Shown here: positions 60,629 through 64,000 of the stretch, piece after piece
Layout of the letters: every line of letters starts with the position of its first letter
How positions within the stretch are numbered: the stretch's first letter is position 1
Source of the DNA: Faecalibacterium sp. I3-3-89
GTDB taxonomy: Bacteria; Bacillota; Clostridia; Oscillospirales; Ruminococcaceae
NCBI RefSeq assembly: GCF_023347275.1
Contig: NZ_CP094468.1
Location: 1,674,001 to 1,738,000 of the forward strand
DNA: 64,000 bases
Direction of reading: 5' to 3'
Translations under genes and position numbers: made by a program
The notes under the pieces: model-generated
Seen by the model: the letters and a program-made list of their open reading frames with translations, nothing else
Told to the model about the DNA's origin: nothing
Databases searched by the model: none

Positions 60629-61777
60629 TTACTTTAAAGTTTTATTTAATGCTCTAATTTTCCCTTTTCCATACTTCAAATCCGGTTCCATGTAAGCACC
60701 TTCACCCCATTCATTCCAAGAGTTCAAGAATACAATCCGATGCTCTGGCGCCTTATCTTCAACACACTCAACTGCTTTTCTTGCCGCCTTTTCAAAGGTC
60801 TCCGGCGTATTATTATAATAAATAATTGCTTTTCTTCCAGATCTTGGAGAACGGTCCCATCCTGCAAGAAGCTGCGGATAAACATCATCTCTTCTATCAG
60901 ACGGAGAATAGAAATTGTCTATAATCTTGCTGTAATCAAACTTATCCAGCAATGCTCCCGGAAATACCTTTCTAATAGCAGCAAAGCACACTTTTCTTAA
61001 CTTACCGCCCGTCTTCAACTCTGCATACTTCTGATCTGTAGTTCCCACTGCATCAAAGCCCAATGCCTTAACCTCCGAAATATTCTTATCGACTGCTTTA
61101 TCAATATTTTTGATATTATCTTTTGTAATAGTCGGCATAGAATCAATTATTCCAACAAAATGGAATCCTGGCAGTCCATTTTCCTTTGCGAGACGATTCC
61201 ACAAATCCATAAATCTTTTCGGTTCCGGCATTGCTCTAGGTACAAGGATAGAAAACAGTAACTTACCATCAACCTTAATGTAGCGTTTATCTTTGAAAGC
61301 ATCTAACAAGCGATAAAAATGTTTAATATCGTCTTCTTCTCCAGGAAACTCCTGTTTGAAAATCATTGTGTCTTTTGCAATAGAAGAACCCTTTTCCCAT
61401 GTTTTCGTTGTCCAGTCATGGAGTGCCCAACCCAAGCAGAACGGGAAATCAGGTTCTCCACTCTTCACTACTTCATCAAATGGCATTTGAAGAACTTCTT
61501 TTCCATTGCCAAACCAATAATGCCAATAGCAAAATCCCTCTATGCCAGCTTCCTTTGCCAGCTCGGCCTGCTCTTTTCTCACTTGAGGTAATCTCAAATC
61601 GTAAAATCCTAAATCTGCAGGGATTCTGGGCTGATAATGCCCTTTAAATAGTGGCTTTGCCTTAGCCACATTCGTCCATTCGGTGAATCCCTTTCCCCAG
61701 TATTTATCATTTTCTGCCACAGGGTGATACTGCGGCAGATACAATGCAATCACTCGTGCTTTTTTTGTGCTTTCCAT
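60629..61777 (-). CDS. WbsX-like protein (GH99-like domain)
   Basis: 382 residues from the ATG at 61777 (AAAGGAG upstream). ARVIALYLPQYHPVAENDKY, WGKGFTEWTNVAKAKPLFKG and HYQPRIPADLGFYDLRLPQV are the hallmark N-terminal motifs of the WbsX/glyco_hydro_99-like family, with GIEGFCYWHYWFGNGKEVLQ and IVFLNSWNEWGEGAYMEPD. Members occur in O-antigen and capsule loci as glycosyltransferases or glycan-trimming enzymes; which applies is not settled. No signal peptide, so cytosolic. Confidence 0.9.
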   Translation of the reverse strand: MESTKKARVIALYLPQYHPVAENDKYWGKGFTEWTNVAKAKPLFKGHYQPRIPADLGFYDLRLPQVRKEQAELAKEAGIEGFCYWHYWFGNGKEVLQMPFDEVVKSGEPDFPFCLGWALHDWTTKTWEKGSSIAKDTMIFKQEFPGEEDDIKHFYRLLDAFKDKRYIKVDGKLLFSILVPRAMPEPKRFMDLWNRLAKENGLPGFHFVGIIDSMPTITKDNIKNIDKAVDKNISEVKALGFDAVGTTDQKYAELKTGGKLRKVCFAAIRKVFPGALLDKFDYSKIIDNFYSPSDRRDDVYPQLLAGWDRSPRSGRKAIIYYNNTPETFEKAARKAVECVEDKAPEHRIVFLNSWNEWGEGAYMEPDLKYGKGKIRALNKTLK

Positions 61778-61816
61778 TTTATTCTCCTTTAACAAGCCGC
61801 ACACAAAAACGGCGTT

Positions 61817-62377
61817 TTATCTAATCGGCTCCCACAGTTGGGTCTCAAGATTATATCTCTTTAGTATTTTTGCTGGACTCCCAACTGCCACGCAATAGTC
61901 CGGCACATCTTTAGTAACCACTGAATTGGCTCCAATCACGCAATGGTTACCGATCTTTACATTACCTACAATCACCGCATTAATTCCAATGTAAGAACCT
62001 CCTCCAATGGATACTTTCTGACCTCTTTGTACAATTCCTTGATCTATCACAGGAACATTTATATCACGATACTCATGGTCGCAATCAGTTATGTACACAT
62101 TTGGCGAGAGGAGTACTTTCTCTCCAATATCCAGAGAATTGGCAATAGATATCCGGCATCGCTCACCAATTTCGGATCCCTTTCCAATTCTTACCGTACC
62201 CCCCCCCGACCAGATTTGGGTATAGGGACGTACCGTTACGGAATCTTCCAAGGTAATATGACGTTTTCCTTTTAAGCTGCAATGCTTGCCAATATAGACA
62301 TTCTGTCCAGCAGTTACACCAAAGATTTTTGCTCTCATCAATCCAAGGATTTCCTTGGCCTTTCCTTTAAGTCCCAT
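61817..62377 (-). CDS. LbH acetyltransferase with G9 tract
   Basis: 186 residues. Hexapeptide repeats run through the protein ([80 protein letters not shown]), with the acceptor-site His in [21 protein letters not shown] is encoded through nine consecutive G (62207-62199), in frame at present; loss or gain of one G would truncate the protein near residue 60. Likely O-acetylation of the glycan, possibly phase-variable. Confidence 0.9.
   Translation of the reverse strand: MGLKGKAKEILGLMRAKIFGVTAGQNVYIGKHCSLKGKRHITLEDSVTVRPYTQIWSGGGTVRIGKGSEIGERCRISIANSLDIGEKVLLSPNVYITDCDHEYRDINVPVIDQGIVQRGQKVSIGGGSYIGINAVIVGNVKIGNHCVIGANSVVTKDVPDYCVAVGSPAKILKRYNLETQLWEPIR
62199..62207 (-). repeat. G9 homopolymer (C9 on plus) in the LbH acetyltransferase gene
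   Basis: Nine consecutive G in the coding strand, between the Ser codon and GTACGG. Such tracts slip at high frequency during replication. The flanking GTAC is the same as at the second tract at 62869-62877. Confidence 0.85.
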
Positions 62378-62379
62378 CC

Positions 62380-63390
62380 TTACGATACCTTTCTAATAAA
62401 TTTATTCGGATACAGGAAGAACTCCAACCACTTCGTTTTCTTCATAATCCAAGCTGCAATAATCGGACCTGCAAAGCTAATTACAAGCCCCAGTACTACA
62501 TGAATCACAGCATTTTCAATGCCAATCTTCATCAGAATCGATCTCAGCGGTGCTGCAAACAATGTGTGCAGCAAGAAAATCGGCATTGTGTATTTTGCTA
62601 GAAAGTCCATACCTCTACCAAACTTTTCCTCAAAACCTGCCACAATAAGGATTACAGCTACACAAGCCAATAATCCCATAGCAAAAGAAATTGCACTACC
62701 GCTAATTTCCGCCGTATATACCACAATGCTCAAAATCATAAATAGCAATCCGCATATCGTTCCTTGTACTTTTCTGCCTTTCAGCTGCACATCAAACACG
62801 CAAATACTCATACCGAGCACAAACCAGATTTCGTTTGAGAGAACTGTTGATACTGCGTAAACGCTGTACCCCCCCCCAGTCAAAATTAGGCCTTTCACAA
62901 CTATTGCAACTACCAATCCAACTGCGGCTGCTTTCACACTGCTAAAAGTCGGCGTAACAAGAAAAATAAAGAACAATGCGTACAGATACCAGTACGGAGC
63001 AGTTGGATGAAGGAGCAGTGTATCGCCTAAACCACCAATCTGGTCATTGACACTGCTTGAGAACATCTTTTTCAGCACCCATGTAGCAGTCGTAAAAGTC
63101 GCATAGGGTACGCCGAGTGCTAACACCTTTTTCGCCACATTCTTGCACCAGCTACTAACACTGTTTACCTTGCTGTACTTCTGATACAAATATCCGCTAC
63201 AAATAAAGAACAGCGGCACATGAAAGTAGTAAATCGTCGTTTCAAACCACTCATACAAATCATTTTCAGGCAGAATACTTGCCTTTGTCATACTTTGGAA
63301 GAAATGGCCCAGTACAACCAATATACAGGCAATGACTTTTACATCATCGACCCATTTTTCTCTTGTTCTTACCGCTGTCTTTTCACCCAT
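62380..63390 (-). CDS. Acyltransferase-3 family membrane O-acetyltransferase with G9 tract
   Basis: 336 residues with about 10 TM helices. The N-terminus [20 protein letters not shown] carries the family's conserved D-x-x-K and His. [20 protein letters not shown] is the second conserved block (F-H-M-P-L-F-F-x-x-S-G-x). This fucose-4-O-acetylase-like enzyme would acetylate the glycan using cytosolic acetyl-CoA. The codons for [13 protein letters not shown] pass through nine G (62877-62869). Its ATG overlaps the stop of the preceding gene. Confidence 0.9.
   Translation of the reverse strand: MGEKTAVRTREKWVDDVKVIACILVVLGHFFQSMTKASILPENDLYEWFETTIYYFHVPLFFICSGYLYQKYSKVNSVSSWCKNVAKKVLALGVPYATFTTATWVLKKMFSSSVNDQIGGLGDTLLLHPTAPYWYLYALFFIFLVTPTFSSVKAAAVGLVVAIVVKGLILTGGGYSVYAVSTVLSNEIWFVLGMSICVFDVQLKGRKVQGTICGLLFMILSIVVYTAEISGSAISFAMGLLACVAVILIVAGFEEKFGRGMDFLAKYTMPIFLLHTLFAAPLRSILMKIGIENAVIHVVLGLVISFAGPIIAAWIMKKTKWLEFFLYPNKFIRKVS
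62869..62877 (-). repeat. G9 homopolymer in the acyltransferase-3 gene
   Basis: Nine G encode Gly-Gly-Gly in a loop near the middle of the membrane protein. A change of one base would end the protein about halfway. It is 660 bases from the other G9 tract. Confidence 0.85.
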
Positions 63391-64000
63391 TACTTTGTCT
63401 CCATCTGCTGTGCGATATCAGCATCCACAATTTCCTCGCCAGTCTTATGCTTCAGCTGTTCCTTGGATGCCTCACTCAGACCGTTGTTGATCACGCAGTT
63501 CATATCGCAGGTACTGCACTTATCCAGTTCCTCTTTGGTAACTTTTCCATCACGGTAGTCACGGCAGATTTTCAGCTCATACATGCTGTACGGATGCTTG
63601 GTGAACAGAGCCTTAAACTTGTGAACCAGAACCCAGGTAGCAGGCTTCCAGATGTACTTGTGCATAGCCGGGGAAACAGAACCGATCATCCAGCAATCGC
63701 GGTCACAGCAACGAACCTTCGCACGAACCTTCTCGGCTTCCGGGCTGTTCCACAGCTCATCCCAGGTCTGATTGTTCAGGTTGCCCATGACTTCCTTATC
63801 CTTGGTACCATTGCAAGGCATAACATCGCCATACGGATCAATGAAGAAGGTGTCGAAACTCATGTCGCAAGGCAGCAGACGCTTCTGGCCGTAGATGTAG
63901 TTGATCAAGCCGTGATTAAAGTATGCACGGAACCACTTCTTCGGGCTGTTGCTGCGGAGCAGTTCATTGACCAGATTCTCGAAGTTCTTTGCGACCATCG
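63390..64000 (-). CDS. Radical SAM/SPASM protein, C-terminal part (gene continues past the window)
   Basis: At least 202 residues. MSFDTFFIDPYGDVMPCNGT followed by the GNLNNQTWDELWNSPEAEKV element is the SPASM signature (extra Fe-S cluster Cys), and more Cys follow (RCCDRDCWMIGSV; KCSTCDMNCVINNG). The CxxxCxxC radical SAM core must lie beyond 64000. It may modify a sugar or a peptide; in polysaccharide loci such enzymes exist but their substrates are mostly unknown. TAATG overlap with the acyltransferase. Confidence 0.82.
   Translation of the reverse strand, partial: MVAKNFENLVNELLRSNSPKKWFRAYFNHGLINYIYGQKRLLPCDMSFDTFFIDPYGDVMPCNGTKDKEVMGNLNNQTWDELWNSPEAEKVRAKVRCCDRDCWMIGSVSPAMHKYIWKPATWVLVHKFKALFTKHPYSMYELKICRDYRDGKVTKEELDKCSTCDMNCVINNGLSEASKEQLKHKTGEEIVDADIAQQMETK

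Noticed and set aside
1..64000. tRNA, rRNA or CRISPR loci
   Set aside because: I saw no cloverleaf-like or rRNA-like sequence and no regularly spaced repeat-spacer pattern on either strand by reading.

Overview
The window comes from a low-to-mid GC gut Clostridium-type Firmicute, most likely Oscillospirales or Lachnospirales (Faecalibacterium or a close relative is my best guess). The basis is inference from gene content: several large serine recombinases with TnpV partners, a Tn1549-type conjugative remnant, DUF6718/DUF6870/DUF6809 proteins, SD sequences of the AAGGAGG type and TTGACA/TATAAT promoters. I see no rRNA, tRNA or CRISPR array.

Layout. (1) 1-6.2 kb: an accessory element with a minus-strand operon: RepA-like ATPase, a degenerate resolvase-like protein, a 607-aa serine recombinase and two unknown proteins. 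Two XRE regulators flank it, and the palindromic operators in front of it are duplicated and diverged. (2) 6.3-8 kb: an AAA-ATPase/PD-(D/E)XK protein. (3) 8-18.5 kb: an integrative mobilizable element, with MobC and MobA/L relaxase, a palindrome-rich oriT candidate, RepA_N initiator, DnaC-like loader, and three consecutive serine recombinases plus TnpV. (4) 18.5-19.4 kb: a plus-strand alpha/beta hydrolase.

(5) 19.4-23.9 kb, 40.5-44.5 kb and 48.9-52.2 kb: three copies of a reiterated minus-strand cassette inside a surface-polysaccharide locus. The full order in the direction of transcription is sugar-phosphate nucleotidyltransferase, VanZ-like membrane protein, a conserved structured leader, a VARIABLE pair of genes, a small Lys/Ala-rich coiled-coil protein, a VOC protein and an HTH protein. 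The variable slot holds a Pycsar antiphage system (pyrimidine cyclase plus PycTM effector) in the first copy and unrecognised, probably defence-like membrane-protein pairs in the other two. glmS and glmM lie between copies two and three, bounded by whole and broken nucleotidyltransferase copies, which points to homologous recombination between cassettes.

(6) 24-40.4 kb: a foreign block splitting the locus. It carries an AbiE toxin-antitoxin pair with an operator-promoter, a flavodoxin, a truncated recombinase, the left end of a Tn1549-like ICE whose virD4 is interrupted by a recombinase/TnpV element and fused in frame to it, an unknown 510-aa protein with an odd GADGPT motif, and a plus-strand operon (PqqD, Ser-His signal peptidase, ABC exporter, nucleotidyltransferase) that looks like a RiPP maturation/export set without its core enzyme. 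(7) 52.4-64 kb: the main polysaccharide operon (5'-truncated rfbC, recombinase remnant, Wzx flippase, pyruvyltransferase, Wzy polymerase, two LbH acetyltransferases, GT2-GT32 fusion, WbsX-like protein, acyltransferase-3, SPASM protein). Two neighbouring acyltransferase genes each contain an in-frame G9 tract, suggesting phase-variable acetylation. Together this is a capsule locus that doubles as an exchange site for defence genes and mobile elements.
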